Positions 34,130 to 44,250 of a DNA stretch of 64,000 nucleotides are shown here, piece by piece. The notes under the pieces were generated by a model. The model saw nothing but the letters and a program-made list of their open reading frames with translations. It ran no database searches and was not told the origin of the DNA. The position numbers and the translations under genes are program-made. Origin of the DNA: Chrysosporum bergii ANA360D. Its GTDB lineage: Bacteria > Cyanobacteriota > Cyanobacteriia > Cyanobacteriales > Nostocaceae. The stretch is from assembly GCF_029891735.1 (NCBI RefSeq), contig NZ_JANQDH010000078.1:1-64000 (forward strand), given 5' to 3'. Position 1 is the stretch's first letter, and each line of letters begins with the position of its first letter.

Positions 34130-34927
34130 ATGAAACAAGTCTCTCCTATATCAATTGCTCACATCACAGATATACATCTGTTCGCGTCAGAAGATGAAAA
34201 AATGCTGCTTATACCCACTAGAGAATCTTTTGAAGCAGTGGTAGAAAGATTAAAAGCCCTCAGCAGTGAAATAGATATACTACTGCTAACAGGAGATTTG
34301 TCTGGTGATGGTAAACCAGAATCTTATGATCATCTGCAAAGTATTCTCAATTCCCTAAAAATACCTGTTTACTGTCTACCCGGAAATCATGACCACACCG
34401 GGATTATGTCTGACATTTTCAATATGGGTATGGTTTCCCGACGTAAGTCTTTTCAACGCGGGGGCTGGAATTTTATTTTACTGGACTCTTCCCAGCCTGG
34501 TTGTGTACATGGTTATCTCAACGGGAAAACTCTCGATTGGCTCAACTATGAATTAAAAATGCTGGGGGAGTCTCCTACTTTAATAGCTCTACATCACCCG
34601 CCCTGTGCAGTTAACTCTCTCTGGTTAGATAGTATCAGTTTAAAAAATCCCCAGGAATTTTTGACCATTATTGACCGCCATCCCCAGGTGAAATTGGTTT
34701 TGTTTGGTCACATCCATCAAGAATTTCAACATCAGCGCCACCAAGTCCATTATCTCAGCAGTCCCTCAACTGGAGTACAGTTTCGCTCCTCAACTGCAAC
34801 TCTGACCATTGACAAACAATATCCCGGTTTTCGGTTGTTAAAACTATATCCCAATGGTATGTGGGAAACTGCTGTTGAACGAGTTCCTTATTTTCATCCT
34901 TTGCAGTTAACCGCTCAAGCTGGTTAA
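34130..34927 (+). CDS. cpdA: 3',5'-cyclic-AMP phosphodiesterase (CpdA-like metallophosphoesterase)
   Basis: This is a calcineurin-like phosphoesterase of about 265 residues. The five metal-binding blocks are visible: AHITDIHLF (DxH), LLLTGDLSGDG (GD), CLPGNHDH (GNHD), ALHHPP (H) and VLFGHIHQEF (GHxH). The layout and size match CpdA, which hydrolyses cAMP to AMP in the cytoplasm with Fe/Mn. The start could be GTG 34124 or ATG 34130; neither has a clear Shine-Dalgarno sequence. A CyaB-type adenylate cyclase is encoded at 59205-61787, so both synthesis and breakdown of cAMP are present. It is convergent with the CpcT/CpeT gene, with only 4 bases between stop codons. Confidence 0.88.
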   Translation: MKQVSPISIAHITDIHLFASEDEKMLLIPTRESFEAVVERLKALSSEIDILLLTGDLSGDGKPESYDHLQSILNSLKIPVYCLPGNHDHTGIMSDIFNMGMVSRRKSFQRGGWNFILLDSSQPGCVHGYLNGKTLDWLNYELKMLGESPTLIALHHPPCAVNSLWLDSISLKNPQEFLTIIDRHPQVKLVLFGHIHQEFQHQRHQVHYLSSPSTGVQFRSSTATLTIDKQYPGFRLLKLYPNGMWETAVERVPYFHPLQLTAQAG

Positions 34928-34931
34928 CTAA

Positions 34932-35522
34932 CTATACCGTCTCCGATGGTATAACTTCATCTGCAAAACTACTGCGTCGCACAAAGTGAAAAGGTCCAGC
35001 CACAGACCCCCAAATATGCTGATCAGTTTCCAAATCACGCCCCCGGTCAAGACTGATAAAGTTTTCGGCGCTGATTTCAAATTCACTATCTAAATAGGTT
35101 TTTTGTCCCTTACGAACCACAATACAACCTTTACCGGGTTCTACCTGACCTTTAAACCTATCACCACACCATATTACATTCATGTTACATCCTGGTAGCT
35201 GCTCCAAATCACCGGCGGTTAAACCACTCAACCGGTGGGGGTCACGGGATGCGCCATAATAATTTTGCTCTTGTTTAACAGTGTAGTTGATAATTTGGAT
35301 TTTGTCGCCTGCATTTACCAATTTTAACACCCGCACCCGATAAGGGTCATTGAGCATATAATCATAAGCCTGTTCTACAAACAAACTAATTCCTGATAAT
35401 AGCTCTATGGCTAGAGGACGCATACACACGCGAATATGAGCAAAAAAAGGCGGATTTTCAAATGCTTGAGCTTGATTACTAAAGTCAGCTGCCATCCAGC
35501 GAGCTAAAGTGGTAATATCCAT
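34932..35522 (-). CDS. CpcT/CpeT-family phycobiliprotein chromophore lyase
   Basis: This 196-residue protein of the CpcT/CpeT family attaches a bilin to a cysteine of the phycocyanin or phycoerythrin(ocyanin) beta subunit. Recognisable parts are the N-terminal LARWMAADFSNQAQAFENPPFFAHIRVCMRPL, the central YRVRVLKLV and LPGCNMNVIW, and C-terminal DRGRDLETDQHIWGSVAGPFHF, typical for the family's beta-barrel fold. The cyanobacterial CpcT sequence is of about this length. Which phycobiliprotein it serves cannot be told here. It is convergent with cpdA, and no phycobilisome gene is nearby. Confidence 0.92.
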   Translation of the reverse strand: MDITTLARWMAADFSNQAQAFENPPFFAHIRVCMRPLAIELLSGISLFVEQAYDYMLNDPYRVRVLKLVNAGDKIQIINYTVKQEQNYYGASRDPHRLSGLTAGDLEQLPGCNMNVIWCGDRFKGQVEPGKGCIVVRKGQKTYLDSEFEISAENFISLDRGRDLETDQHIWGSVAGPFHFVRRSSFADEVIPSETV

Positions 35523-35661
35523 ATTAGTTTGTAGGTTTGGGAATCAAAAGTAATGGGGTTGTCACTCCCCGGCGCAAACGCATAAAGTAATGGCAGTTAA
35601 AATCTGTGAGTATGATGATTATACTACTATACTCTAAGCTCGTTTCTCAGGACAGCTAATT

Positions 35662-36867
35662 ATGATCAGACGCTTATGTGTTATTGTGGCTATTTTGTTT
35701 CAGGTTAACGGTTCTTTAACTTTGGCAGAAACCAAACAGATAAAACTAAAAGACAAGTTTCCATCTAACCCCCTGGAAATTACCACACCAGACCCACTGT
35801 TACCACCCTCAGCTGAACAGCGCCAGTTAAGTTGGTCAGAATTGCAAAGCCTGGAACAAGCCTTAGAGCAGTTAAACCAAGAAGCCACAGCCAAACTGCA
35901 AAGCGGAGACCAAAAAGCTGCATTTGCCATTTGGAACCGGGAAGCACGGCTGCGGCGCTATTTGGGGTACTTGGCAGAATTACAAGCATTATCCCGCTTT
36001 GCTGCCATTGCTTTTAGTCAAAATGCCACAGAACAAGTTAAATATATTACAGAAAGACTGCAAACTATTCAAAAGCAACAAAACTTTAATCTTAATGATG
36101 TAGAATTGATGCGATCGCTCGGTGAAGCTTACCAACAAGTGCGATCGCCCCAACTTGCCTTACCAGTGTATAATCAGTTGTTAACACTAGTGCAACAGCG
36201 ACAAGATCCACAAGCCATATTAGCAACCCTGAGTACCATTGCCCAAGTACATTTAAATTGGTTTGACTATCCCCAAGCTGCTGTAACTTATGAAAAATTA
36301 TTAAACTTAACTGCTAATCAAGGTGATGAAAATCAGGAGTTAGCATATTTAGAACAACTCAGTTATATATACCAGCAGACCAAACAAGCCCAACCAGCTA
36401 TAGATGTTTTGAATAGAATGGCAGAAATTCACCAACAAAAAAATAACTTGCTGAAAATACCAGGATTAAAATTAGCCATTGGCTCCAACTATCAATCCCT
36501 AGCCCAGGAAAATCCTAGCCTACTGTCACAAGCATTTAATAACTATGAACAAGCTTATATTATGGCCACGCGATCGCGCCGATATGTTATTGCTGGGGAA
36601 GCCTTACAAAAGTTAATTAATTTATATCGTAGCCAAGAACAGATAGATGAAGCTTTACAAACTAGCCAAATTCTCATAGACACACAACAGCAAGCCGTCA
36701 ATTATTATGGTATGATGGAAGCATATGACCAAATGGGGCAATTATACTTACAGCGTCAACAATACCCCCAAGCCCTCGCAGCCTTTGAAAAAGGATTAGA
36801 AATAGCCCAACAACTCAAACATGAAGAAACATACTTTTCTGAGCAGATCAAAAAAACTTCACCATAA
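35662..36867 (+). CDS. Exported tetratricopeptide-repeat protein
   Basis: This 401-residue protein begins with a signal peptide (MIRRLCVIVAILFQVNGSLTLA, cleavage after about residue 22) and a proline-rich stretch. The rest is alpha-helical, with TPR-like units such as LGEAYQQVRSPQLALPVYNQLL, ALATLSTIAQVHLNWFDYPQAAVTYEKLL and DQMGQLYLQRQQYPQALAAFEKGLEIA. It probably acts as a scaffold in the periplasm or lumen. I see no catalytic motif. It ends 8 bases before the HsdR remnant on the other strand. Confidence 0.8.
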   Translation: MIRRLCVIVAILFQVNGSLTLAETKQIKLKDKFPSNPLEITTPDPLLPPSAEQRQLSWSELQSLEQALEQLNQEATAKLQSGDQKAAFAIWNREARLRRYLGYLAELQALSRFAAIAFSQNATEQVKYITERLQTIQKQQNFNLNDVELMRSLGEAYQQVRSPQLALPVYNQLLTLVQQRQDPQAILATLSTIAQVHLNWFDYPQAAVTYEKLLNLTANQGDENQELAYLEQLSYIYQQTKQAQPAIDVLNRMAEIHQQKNNLLKIPGLKLAIGSNYQSLAQENPSLLSQAFNNYEQAYIMATRSRRYVIAGEALQKLINLYRSQEQIDEALQTSQILIDTQQQAVNYYGMMEAYDQMGQLYLQRQQYPQALAAFEKGLEIAQQLKHEETYFSEQIKKTSP

Positions 36868-36874
36868 TTATTAT

Positions 36875-37246
36875 TTAAGTAAATACTTCGGCTTGTTCTA
36901 ATACTAGTTCTGTGGCTAGGGCTTGCATATCAGGGGGATAGTCATATTCCCGTAGTAAACGTTTGACGAGGTAGGTATGGAAAATTGCGTTATGATTAAT
37001 TAAGTCAGAAGCGGTTATGTTGGTGATGGTGCGTTGTGCTTGTTTTCTAGCTTCTGGGGGGATGTGGGGATTAATGGTATTGATGGCCTGTGTGAGGCGG
37101 TTTTTGAGGATGACATCACTATAGTTTTGTCTTTCTGCTTGGGGACTGTCGGGGGCGATGTCGCGGGCGTATTGGTATTTATAGCCAATATTTTGTAGTA
37201 GTTTTAGGGTGAATTGTTCTATAGAGTCTTCGTTTAGTTTATTCAT
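36875..37246 (-). pseudogene. Internally deleted type I restriction HsdR remnant
   Basis: This 123-codon ORF joins two ends of an HsdR protein. Residues 1 to about 95 look like the start of the HsdR endonuclease domain (NEDSIEQFTLKLLQNIGY, IAPDSPQAERQNYSDVILKNRL, ...NPHIPPEARKQAQ). The last 25 (LLREYDYPPDMQALATELVLEQAEVF) look like the very C-terminus of HsdR. About 900 or more codons, with the nuclease core and all helicase motifs, are missing, and the junction stays in frame near residue 95. No hsdM or hsdS gene is nearby. It could still be translated as a small protein, but it cannot be a restriction enzyme. Confidence 0.75.
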
Positions 37247-37461
37247 GGTTGGAATTGAGTAAGTATTTAGAAAGTGGTAAGTTTTGACTGTGGTTGAGGG
37301 TTCTTGAGGTATTTATTTTTATCTGCGCCTAAAGAATAAAGTATAAAGATAATGCTACCAAATCAATCATAAAATCAAAACTGTTGTATCCTCAAAAATT
37401 GTAGCTCCTAGGGTTTAATTCTTCCTTGGAGTTGATATATTTGAACAGAATTTATTGTCCA

Positions 37462-37480
37462 GGCAGGCATCTTGCCTGCC
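37462..37480. repeat. Hairpin repeat GGCAGGC-ATCTT-GCCTGCC
   Basis: A 7-bp perfect stem 17 bases beyond the alaS stop codon on the minus strand. This CAGGCA(T/A)G...GCCTGCC palindrome is common in Nostoc-type genomes and may serve as the alaS terminator. It is also next to a 180-bp AT-rich spacer with nothing else recognisable. Confidence 0.6.
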
Positions 37481-37496
37481 CTACAAAAGAATACAA

Positions 37497-40139
37497 TTAT
37501 GCCAGTGCTGATTTTAAATCACTCTTAGCCTTGGCTAACGCCTCTGGTAACTTACTGGCCTCCCGTCCCCCCGCTTGGGCTAAATTCGGTCTACCACCAC
37601 CACCACCACCGCAAATTTTAGCGATCGCACCCACAAATTTACCAGCTTGCAGTCCTTTTTTATTCACCTCTGGGCTAAAGGCTGCAACTATACTTACTTT
37701 TCCGACTTCAGGAACAGAACCCAGCACCACCGCACCGTTACTAATTTTTTGTAGTAATCTTTCAGCCGCAGTTTTCAATGATTCCGGGTCAACCTCTTCC
37801 ATTTGCGCCACCAGAACTTGATAGTCCCCCACAGATACCACTGTTGGTAATAAACTATCAGACTTAGCCATGGCTAACTGTGATTTCAGACTTGCCAATT
37901 GTTTTTCACTGTTTCTCAGTTCAGTTTGCAGACTGGTAATTCTCTCTGGTAATTCTTCCGGTTTTACCTTAAAGCGATCGCTCAAATCTTTAACTACTTT
38001 ATCCCGCACATTGAGATAATCCAATATTGCCGGGCCTGACACAGCCTCAATGCGTCGCACACCAGAAGCCACACCAGCCTCAGAAATAATCTTAAATATG
38101 CCAATTTCAGCAGTATTATTTACGTGCGTACCGCCACAAAGTTCCATTGACACCCCAGGAAAATCAATCACCCGCACTTCTTCGCCGTATTTTTCCCCAA
38201 ACATAGCCACAGCACCCCTAGCTTTTGCTTCTGCTAAAGGTAATATTTGCACATGGGCGGTGTGTGCTTCAGCAACCCATGTATTAACTTGTTCCTCAAC
38301 CTGCTGCACCTCTGCTGCTGTCAATGCACGGGGACAGTTAAAATCAAAGCGTAATCTATCAAAAGAAACCAAAGAACCGGCTTGAGATATGCCGTCATCA
38401 ACTATTTTTTTTAATGCTGCTTGTAATAAATGGGTAGCTGTATGATTAGCTTGGGCGCGACGGCGACAAGCGCGATCAATTTGAGCAGAGACAGTATCTC
38501 CTACTCGGATTGTACCCCGTTCCATGCGTCCAAAGTGAACAAAGAAATCTGATTCTTTTTTCACATCTTCCACCCTTACCAGCACCCCATCACCAGTGAT
38601 GTAACCGCGATCGCCTATTTGTCCCCCAGATTCCGCATAAAATGGAGTTTGATTGAGAACAATTTGCACTTCTGTTCCCGCTTCTGCCTCTTCTTGGTAA
38701 ATTCCATCTACTAATATAGCTTCCACTTTAGCATTAGTCGCAGGTTGGGTATAACCTAAAAACTCCGTAGCCTGGATACGTTCAGCTAATTTATCTAGAG
38801 AACCTTGCACAGTTAAATCAATGGTTTCATGGGCTGCTTTGGCCCGTTCCACCTGCTTTTGCATTTGGGCATTAAATCCCGCTTCATCAACTGTGAGGTG
38901 ATTTTCTGCGGCAATTTCTTGGGTTAGTTCCAACGGGAAACCGAAGGTATCATATAAATTAAAAGCACTTTCACCGCTAATTTGGGTTTGATTTTCTCCT
39001 TTGACTACTTGGATGATTTCCGCCAGTAGTTTTTCCCCTCTATCCAAAGTTCTCAAGAAATTAGCTTCTTCTCGTTGTAACTCTGCTTTAATAGCCGTTT
39101 CCCGCCGGCGCACATTGGGGTAAGCTGATTCAGAAAGAGCCATAGCCGTTTCCGCCACCTGGGTGATAAACTCCCCAGTAATACCAATTAACCGCCCATG
39201 ACGCACCGCCCGGCGAATTAATCGCCGCAGTACATAACCCCTTCCCACATTAGAAGCCCGAATTTCATCAGCAATCATGTGGACTACGGAACGCACATGA
39301 TCACCAATAACTTTCAGGGAAACTTTGGTGTTTTCCTCGCTACTGTGGTAGTTAATGCCGGCCATTTGGGCTGCTGTCTCGATAATGGGGAAAATTAAAT
39401 CAGTTTCGTAGTTATTCGGTACTTGTTGCAGGATTTGCGCCATCCTTTCCAAACCCATACCAGTGTCAATATTTTTACTTTGCAATGGCGTTAAATTGCC
39501 CGACACATCCCGGTTATATTGCATGAAAACCAGATTATAAAACTCAATAAACCGGCTATCATCTTCTAAATCAATATTTTCATCCCCTAATTCCGGGTGA
39601 AAATCATAATAAATTTCTGAACAGGGACCACAAGGCCCAGTGGGCCCAGACACCCAGAAATTATCTTCTTCCCCCATGCGCTTAATTCTGGCTGCTGGTA
39701 CACCGATATCATTGCGCCATATGTCATAAGCTTCATCATCTTCTTTAAACACACTCACCACCAAACGTTCTGGAGGTAAGCCAAAAATTTGGGTGGATAA
39801 CTCCCACCCCCAGGCAATAGCCTGTGATTTAAAATAATCCCCAAAGCTGAAGTTACCCAGCATCTCAAAGAAGGTATGATGGCGTTTGGTGCGGCCGACA
39901 TTTTCAATGTCGTTGGTGCGGATGCACTTCTGGGAAGTAGTAGCCCGATGAAATTCTGGCGATCGCTGCCCCAGGAATATAGGTTTAAATGGTAGCATCC
40001 CGGCGATGGTCAGCAGTACTGTGGGGTCTTCTGGAACGAGAGAAGCGCTAGGCAGAATTTGGTGTCCTCGTTCAGCAAAGAAGTTAAGGAACAGGTTGCG
40101 AATTTGGTTACCACTGAGTTTCTGGGGATGAGAAGGCAT
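37497..40139 (-). CDS. alaS: Alanyl-tRNA synthetase
   Basis: This 880-residue class II synthetase charges tRNA-Ala. In order it has the catalytic core from the N-terminus ([33 protein letters not shown] motif 2, [12 protein letters not shown] motif 3), the tRNA-binding region, and the editing domain with the zinc-binding HxxxH (NHTATHLLQ) and CxxxH (MELCGGTHV) motifs. A C-terminal oligomerisation domain ends with the glycine-rich [16 protein letters not shown]. The length is normal. It ends at a palindromic repeat and has a 415-bp upstream region carrying a group II intron remnant and an 11-mer repeat. Confidence 0.97.
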   Translation of the reverse strand: MPSHPQKLSGNQIRNLFLNFFAERGHQILPSASLVPEDPTVLLTIAGMLPFKPIFLGQRSPEFHRATTSQKCIRTNDIENVGRTKRHHTFFEMLGNFSFGDYFKSQAIAWGWELSTQIFGLPPERLVVSVFKEDDEAYDIWRNDIGVPAARIKRMGEEDNFWVSGPTGPCGPCSEIYYDFHPELGDENIDLEDDSRFIEFYNLVFMQYNRDVSGNLTPLQSKNIDTGMGLERMAQILQQVPNNYETDLIFPIIETAAQMAGINYHSSEENTKVSLKVIGDHVRSVVHMIADEIRASNVGRGYVLRRLIRRAVRHGRLIGITGEFITQVAETAMALSESAYPNVRRRETAIKAELQREEANFLRTLDRGEKLLAEIIQVVKGENQTQISGESAFNLYDTFGFPLELTQEIAAENHLTVDEAGFNAQMQKQVERAKAAHETIDLTVQGSLDKLAERIQATEFLGYTQPATNAKVEAILVDGIYQEEAEAGTEVQIVLNQTPFYAESGGQIGDRGYITGDGVLVRVEDVKKESDFFVHFGRMERGTIRVGDTVSAQIDRACRRRAQANHTATHLLQAALKKIVDDGISQAGSLVSFDRLRFDFNCPRALTAAEVQQVEEQVNTWVAEAHTAHVQILPLAEAKARGAVAMFGEKYGEEVRVIDFPGVSMELCGGTHVNNTAEIGIFKIISEAGVASGVRRIEAVSGPAILDYLNVRDKVVKDLSDRFKVKPEELPERITSLQTELRNSEKQLASLKSQLAMAKSDSLLPTVVSVGDYQVLVAQMEEVDPESLKTAAERLLQKISNGAVVLGSVPEVGKVSIVAAFSPEVNKKGLQAGKFVGAIAKICGGGGGGRPNLAQAGGREASKLPEALAKAKSDLKSALA

Positions 40140-40288
40140 GAGTTGAAAAAAATAATTTTAATAATCGCTTTTACAGAAAAAGTATGCAACAGAGCAGGGT
40201 ATCTGTGCCATAAGTAGTTTGTTATATGTATTTTGGCATCTTATTTTAGCTTACTGCCAGTTATGTGCTGCTAAATTCAATCATCTGT

Positions 40289-40321
40289 ATTTCATCAACA
40301 TTTCATCAACATTTTATCAAC
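40289..40321. repeat. 11-mer tandem repeat ATTTCATCAAC x3
   Basis: Two exact copies and one with a single change, ending 6 bases before the GTGCG 5' end of the intron remnant. The rest of 40140-40288 is AT-rich and shows no gene. Confidence 0.8.
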
Positions 40322-40326
40322 ATATG

Positions 40327-40540
40327 GTGCGACTCCTTCTCTCTAAATGAGTATAAATACTCAAGGATGGGAGATAAGGCTGGGTAAAACCAGATTCTTA
40401 CCACAAAGAAAGCCAATGATGGAAGTCTTACAGGTATTCATGATAAGAAACATACCACTGAGGAGCCGTGTTATGTGAAAGCCTCACGTACGGTTTTGGA
40501 AACGAGTCGGTCAGTCACGTGACTGACCGACTCAGTTTAA
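40327..40540 (+). mobile_element. Group II intron remnant (5' end plus domain V)
   Basis: It starts with GTGCGAC at 40327, the group II 5' consensus. At 40463-40498 is a textbook domain V: GAGCCGTG, a GTGAAAGCC loop region and CACGTACGGTTTTG, with the catalytic AGC triad in GAGCCGT. Between them are only about 135 bases, so most of domains I-IV, including any reverse-transcriptase ORF, are deleted. Domain V is followed by a perfect 30-base palindrome (40504-40533) in the place of domain VI, without the usual bulged A. The 3' boundary is uncertain. It lies between ppc and alaS on the strand opposite to both. Confidence 0.75.
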
Positions 40541-40554
40541 TACAGCTTACCTAA

Positions 40555-43500
40555 TCAACCTGTATTTCTCATTCCTGCGGCAATACCGTTAATGGTTAAC
40601 AGTGCGCCTCGCAGCAGTTCACCTTTGCTGTAACGAGAGTGAATTACTCCCGATGTAGCTGTAGTGTTGCGGGATTCTCGCAAGCGTTTGAGTAGGGAAA
40701 CTTGGATAAATCCTAATGGTACAATTGTTCTATTACGTAGTTGTACTGAACGTTGTAAAACAGGATCACCGTCTAAAAGCCTGGTGTGACCAGTGATTTT
40801 TAAAACTAAATCTCTGCTGAGATAAAACTCACGGGCAATTTGCTCAAATACTTTTTCTAAGCGGGGTTTGTCTTCAGGATTAGCCAACTCTTGGACATAA
40901 TGATGTGCCATTTGCATATCTACTTTGGCTAGGGTCATTTCCGCCTTAGAAATCACCATTTTGAAGAAAGGCCACTTGAGATAAAAGTAACGTAGTAACT
41001 TGAGGTGTTCTTCTGTTTCTTCCTTTAAGAATCCTTGTAAAGCTGTGCCGATACCATACCAAGAAGGCAGCAAAAATCTGGTTTGTGTCCAGCTAAATAC
41101 CCAAGGTATGGCTCGTAAGCTGCTTAAATCTTTTTTCCCTGATGGTCGCCGGGCTGGACGAGAACTAATTTGCAGTTGGCTAATTTCTTCAATGGGGGTG
41201 ACTTGGTGGAAAAAGTCGATAAAGTCTGGCTGCTCGTAAATTAACTGGCGGTAGTGTTGACGCGATCGCGCTGCTAGTTCTTCCATAATCTCATTCCAAG
41301 GCTCGATATCATCAAACCCTGTCCGCAGCAAACTAGCTTGAATCACCGCAGTGGTGATAGTTTCAAGGTTATACAGTGCTAAATCTAGCAAAGAGTATTT
41401 AGAAGCTAGAACTTCCCCTTGTTCAGTAATTTTGATGCGTCCATTAATACTATGTCCCGGTTGAGCCAAAATCGCCTCATAAGCCGGACCACCACCTCTT
41501 CCCACCGAACCCCCGCGCCCGTGGAATATACGTAAACTCAGACCATATTCCTCAGCAATTCTCTGGAGAGATTTTTGGGCTTTATGAATTTCCCAGTTGC
41601 TGCTTAAAAAACCAGAGTCTTTATTACTATCAGAATACCCCAGCATCACTTCTTGGAGATTGAGAGTGAGGCCAGAAGCAGTAGAGGTAATGGTGGAAGA
41701 TATATTTTCTGGAGTGTAGCCACCCGCTAACAAAGCGCGATATAAAGGTAACTCAAACAATTCCCGCATGACACTTTGGGATCTTTGTAAGTCCTCCACA
41801 GTCTCAAATAAAGGAACAACTTGAACAGTTCCCACAGCTGTTACTGGGTCAAACAGTCCCGATTCCTTAGCTAGTAGCAAAACTTCCAGCACATCGCTCA
41901 CTTGGCGGCACATACTGATAATGTAAGTCTGACAGATGTTAACGCCAAATTCTTGCTGTAGCGATCGAAGCACACGGAAAGTTTGAATAACGTCATTAGT
42001 TTTGGGAGAAAATGGCAATTCTGCGGGAATTAGTGGACGACGGGTTTGTAGTTCCACTGTCAGCCAAGCTACTCGCTGTTCTTCCGACAGTTCATTATAA
42101 GACTGGGGTAGTATTTGCAGATATTCCAGAATCTCGTTTACAGCATCTGAGTGTCTGGTTGACTCCTGGCGGATATCCAACTTAGTTAAATTAAAGTCAA
42201 AAATTTCCACTTGACTAATCAGAGTTTCTAGTTCCTGACAAGTTAAACCTGTTTCCGTTAAATTACGTTGAATCAACCGCAATTCTGCCAAAAATTCCGT
42301 CCCAGAACGATACATGGGTTTATCCTGTTCTATAGTTGGACTGGGTAAAGTATGGCTGAGGTTAGGGCGAATATTAATTGATTGTTCCAGATTATACAAA
42401 GATAAGTTACGCTGGCGGGTATTTTCTAACCTTCTGAGTATGTAAGCCAGTTTCAGTCTGTAAGGTTCTTGGCGATAACGCAGCGCCAGCGCATCATAGA
42501 CATCACTTAACTGGGACTGGTCCATCTCTAAAGACTCCAGCAAATCTGGTAACACATCGCTCCAGTGCATTGACACACTCAATAATTCAATCAAATGTTT
42601 AACCGATTTAATATATCTATCCAGTACCAAATTACGCTGATAGCAGGCTGTTTGCCAGGTAATTTCCGGTGTCACTGATGGGTTACCGTCCCTGTCTGAC
42701 CCTACCCAAGAGCCAAAGGAGCAAAAGTTTTTCTGAGGCGGTTCTAACCAACTAAAAGTTTGACCCAGGGCATATTTTAGCCGCTTGTATAATTGAGGTA
42801 CACCATCAAATAATACTTCTTGGAAGTAATGTAAAGCATAATCTACCTCATCTAAAACCGTGGGTTTAAATTGGTGCAGTTCATCTGTACGCCACCATAG
42901 GCGTATTTCTTCCAGCAACTTTCCTCTCAATTCCGTTGCTTCCCAAGGATATCCTGTTAGCGTCCCGTGGCTGGCGTTTTCTACTAAGTCTAATTTTTGC
43001 AGCAGATCGACTATTTTTCTCTGTTTGTGGCGGATGGTGTGACGAACTATTTCTGTGGGGTGGGCTGTAAATACCAAGCGCACATCTAGTTGGGAAATCA
43101 GGCGTTGAATTTGTTGGGGAGGGACATTGAGGTTGAATAGGTGGGGAAATAAGGCCGTAAAAGTACCTTTTTGTTTTTCCGTTGATTTGGTAATCCAACT
43201 TTGTGCTAGGTCTATTTTCATTTCTTTTTCCGGAGAAATAGAACCATCTTCCCCTTGGTTGCAGGATTGGGAGGAGACTGTTTCTGCTTCCCCTTCAGAA
43301 TAGCGGGTCAATTGCTGACGCTGTTCATGTTCCTGCTCTATGATGTTGATCAACTGAAAATATAAAGCAAAAGCACGAGCAGCCCGGATTGCCTCATTAA
43401 TATTTAATTCTTCAATCAAATTAACAGCCTCAGCGGCTTGATGGTTGGTTGTTTGTCCTTCAGGGGAACACAAATCACGCAGTTGGCGCAATAGATCCAC

Positions 43501-43635
43501 CATTGCTTGGCCACATTCCTGTCGCAAGACCAATTCCCACAATTCCTCTACTACTTGAAGACGATGACGCAAAAATAATTCTGATGCAGGATAGAAATTC
43601 GTCCCATGAGAGACAGTGTATAAAAAAGAATCCAT
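40555..43635 (-). CDS. ppc: Phosphoenolpyruvate carboxylase
   Basis: This 1026-residue PEP carboxylase fixes bicarbonate onto PEP to make oxaloacetate. Conserved parts are [18 protein letters not shown] (catalytic His), [38 protein letters not shown] and [19 protein letters not shown], ending in the invariant C-terminal MRNTG. The length and the insertion near residue 130 are those of the filamentous cyanobacterial enzyme. TTG at 43653 would add 6 residues; the ATG at 43633-43635 ([10 protein letters not shown]...[12 protein letters not shown]) matches the family N-terminus. Transcribed toward alaS, with the intron remnant in between. Confidence 0.97.
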   Translation of the reverse strand: MDSFLYTVSHGTNFYPASELFLRHRLQVVEELWELVLRQECGQAMVDLLRQLRDLCSPEGQTTNHQAAEAVNLIEELNINEAIRAARAFALYFQLINIIEQEHEQRQQLTRYSEGEAETVSSQSCNQGEDGSISPEKEMKIDLAQSWITKSTEKQKGTFTALFPHLFNLNVPPQQIQRLISQLDVRLVFTAHPTEIVRHTIRHKQRKIVDLLQKLDLVENASHGTLTGYPWEATELRGKLLEEIRLWWRTDELHQFKPTVLDEVDYALHYFQEVLFDGVPQLYKRLKYALGQTFSWLEPPQKNFCSFGSWVGSDRDGNPSVTPEITWQTACYQRNLVLDRYIKSVKHLIELLSVSMHWSDVLPDLLESLEMDQSQLSDVYDALALRYRQEPYRLKLAYILRRLENTRQRNLSLYNLEQSINIRPNLSHTLPSPTIEQDKPMYRSGTEFLAELRLIQRNLTETGLTCQELETLISQVEIFDFNLTKLDIRQESTRHSDAVNEILEYLQILPQSYNELSEEQRVAWLTVELQTRRPLIPAELPFSPKTNDVIQTFRVLRSLQQEFGVNICQTYIISMCRQVSDVLEVLLLAKESGLFDPVTAVGTVQVVPLFETVEDLQRSQSVMRELFELPLYRALLAGGYTPENISSTITSTASGLTLNLQEVMLGYSDSNKDSGFLSSNWEIHKAQKSLQRIAEEYGLSLRIFHGRGGSVGRGGGPAYEAILAQPGHSINGRIKITEQGEVLASKYSLLDLALYNLETITTAVIQASLLRTGFDDIEPWNEIMEELAARSRQHYRQLIYEQPDFIDFFHQVTPIEEISQLQISSRPARRPSGKKDLSSLRAIPWVFSWTQTRFLLPSWYGIGTALQGFLKEETEEHLKLLRYFYLKWPFFKMVISKAEMTLAKVDMQMAHHYVQELANPEDKPRLEKVFEQIAREFYLSRDLVLKITGHTRLLDGDPVLQRSVQLRNRTIVPLGFIQVSLLKRLRESRNTTATSGVIHSRYSKGELLRGALLTINGIAAGMRNTG

Positions 43636-43712
43636 ATTGTATGCTGTTGTCAAGATGATTACTGTTTACGTTTTCTCCGGCTAAAAACAAACTAAAAACA
43701 AATATATTTTTT

Positions 43713-44027
43713 TTAATCTCTTTCCTTGTTGTTGGTGTTTGTCTGGAAAGTATTGTCGCTTGGTGCATCTGGGAAGGGGAGAATAGGCAGGCGATCGCCT
43801 CGAAACAATTCCTCACTGGCTTGTCCCATAGATTCTAGAAGCTCTTTTGTAGCTTTTTGTGTGGTGAGCAGCAATAGTATAGAAGCTGTACCTATTTGTA
43901 AGAGGCAAGATTGGGGAATACTAAACAAAGGCAGATGGAATCCGGTATGGTCTGAGGATTGTTGGCTAGTAGGAGTCATCGCTAAATCTTGGTTGGTTGA
44001 CAAATGAGTAAAACGAAATGCGTCCAT
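43713..44027 (-). CDS. Conserved-looking small protein upstream of ppc
   Basis: This is a 104-residue protein with one hydrophobic segment (about residues 38-55, SCLLQIGTASILLLLTTQK) followed by an acidic, soluble region (SMGQASEELFRGDRLPILPFPD). I do not know its function. It is co-directional with ppc and ends 78 bases before the ppc start, so they may be transcribed together. A 93-codon ORF on the opposite strand over the same bases is arginine-, serine- and tryptophan-rich and looks like a shadow. The minus-strand frame has the more natural composition and an ATG start. Confidence 0.5.
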   Translation of the reverse strand: MDAFRFTHLSTNQDLAMTPTSQQSSDHTGFHLPLFSIPQSCLLQIGTASILLLLTTQKATKELLESMGQASEELFRGDRLPILPFPDAPSDNTFQTNTNNKERD

Positions 44028-44250
44028 TCAATATTTGTAAGACTTTCAAACCCATATGTCTATCTTGTCGGATTTTGTCAGCCTACAAAGTAACAAAATT
44101 GTTAAAAAAAAACTGCAAACTGTGATAGACCTATGTTTCTAGTTTACAAGGACGGGAATACTATTTCCAGTGGTAAGTACAGATGTGATTCATCCCCTCT
44201 CTACCAACAAGCCCTGATAACCAATGACCAATGACTCCAATTAACTGCTC

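Noticed and set aside
43726-44007. A 93-codon plus-strand ORF over the small gene upstream of ppc
   Set aside because: It is antisense to the more protein-like minus-strand frame (43713-44027) and has a composition typical of a shadow frame.
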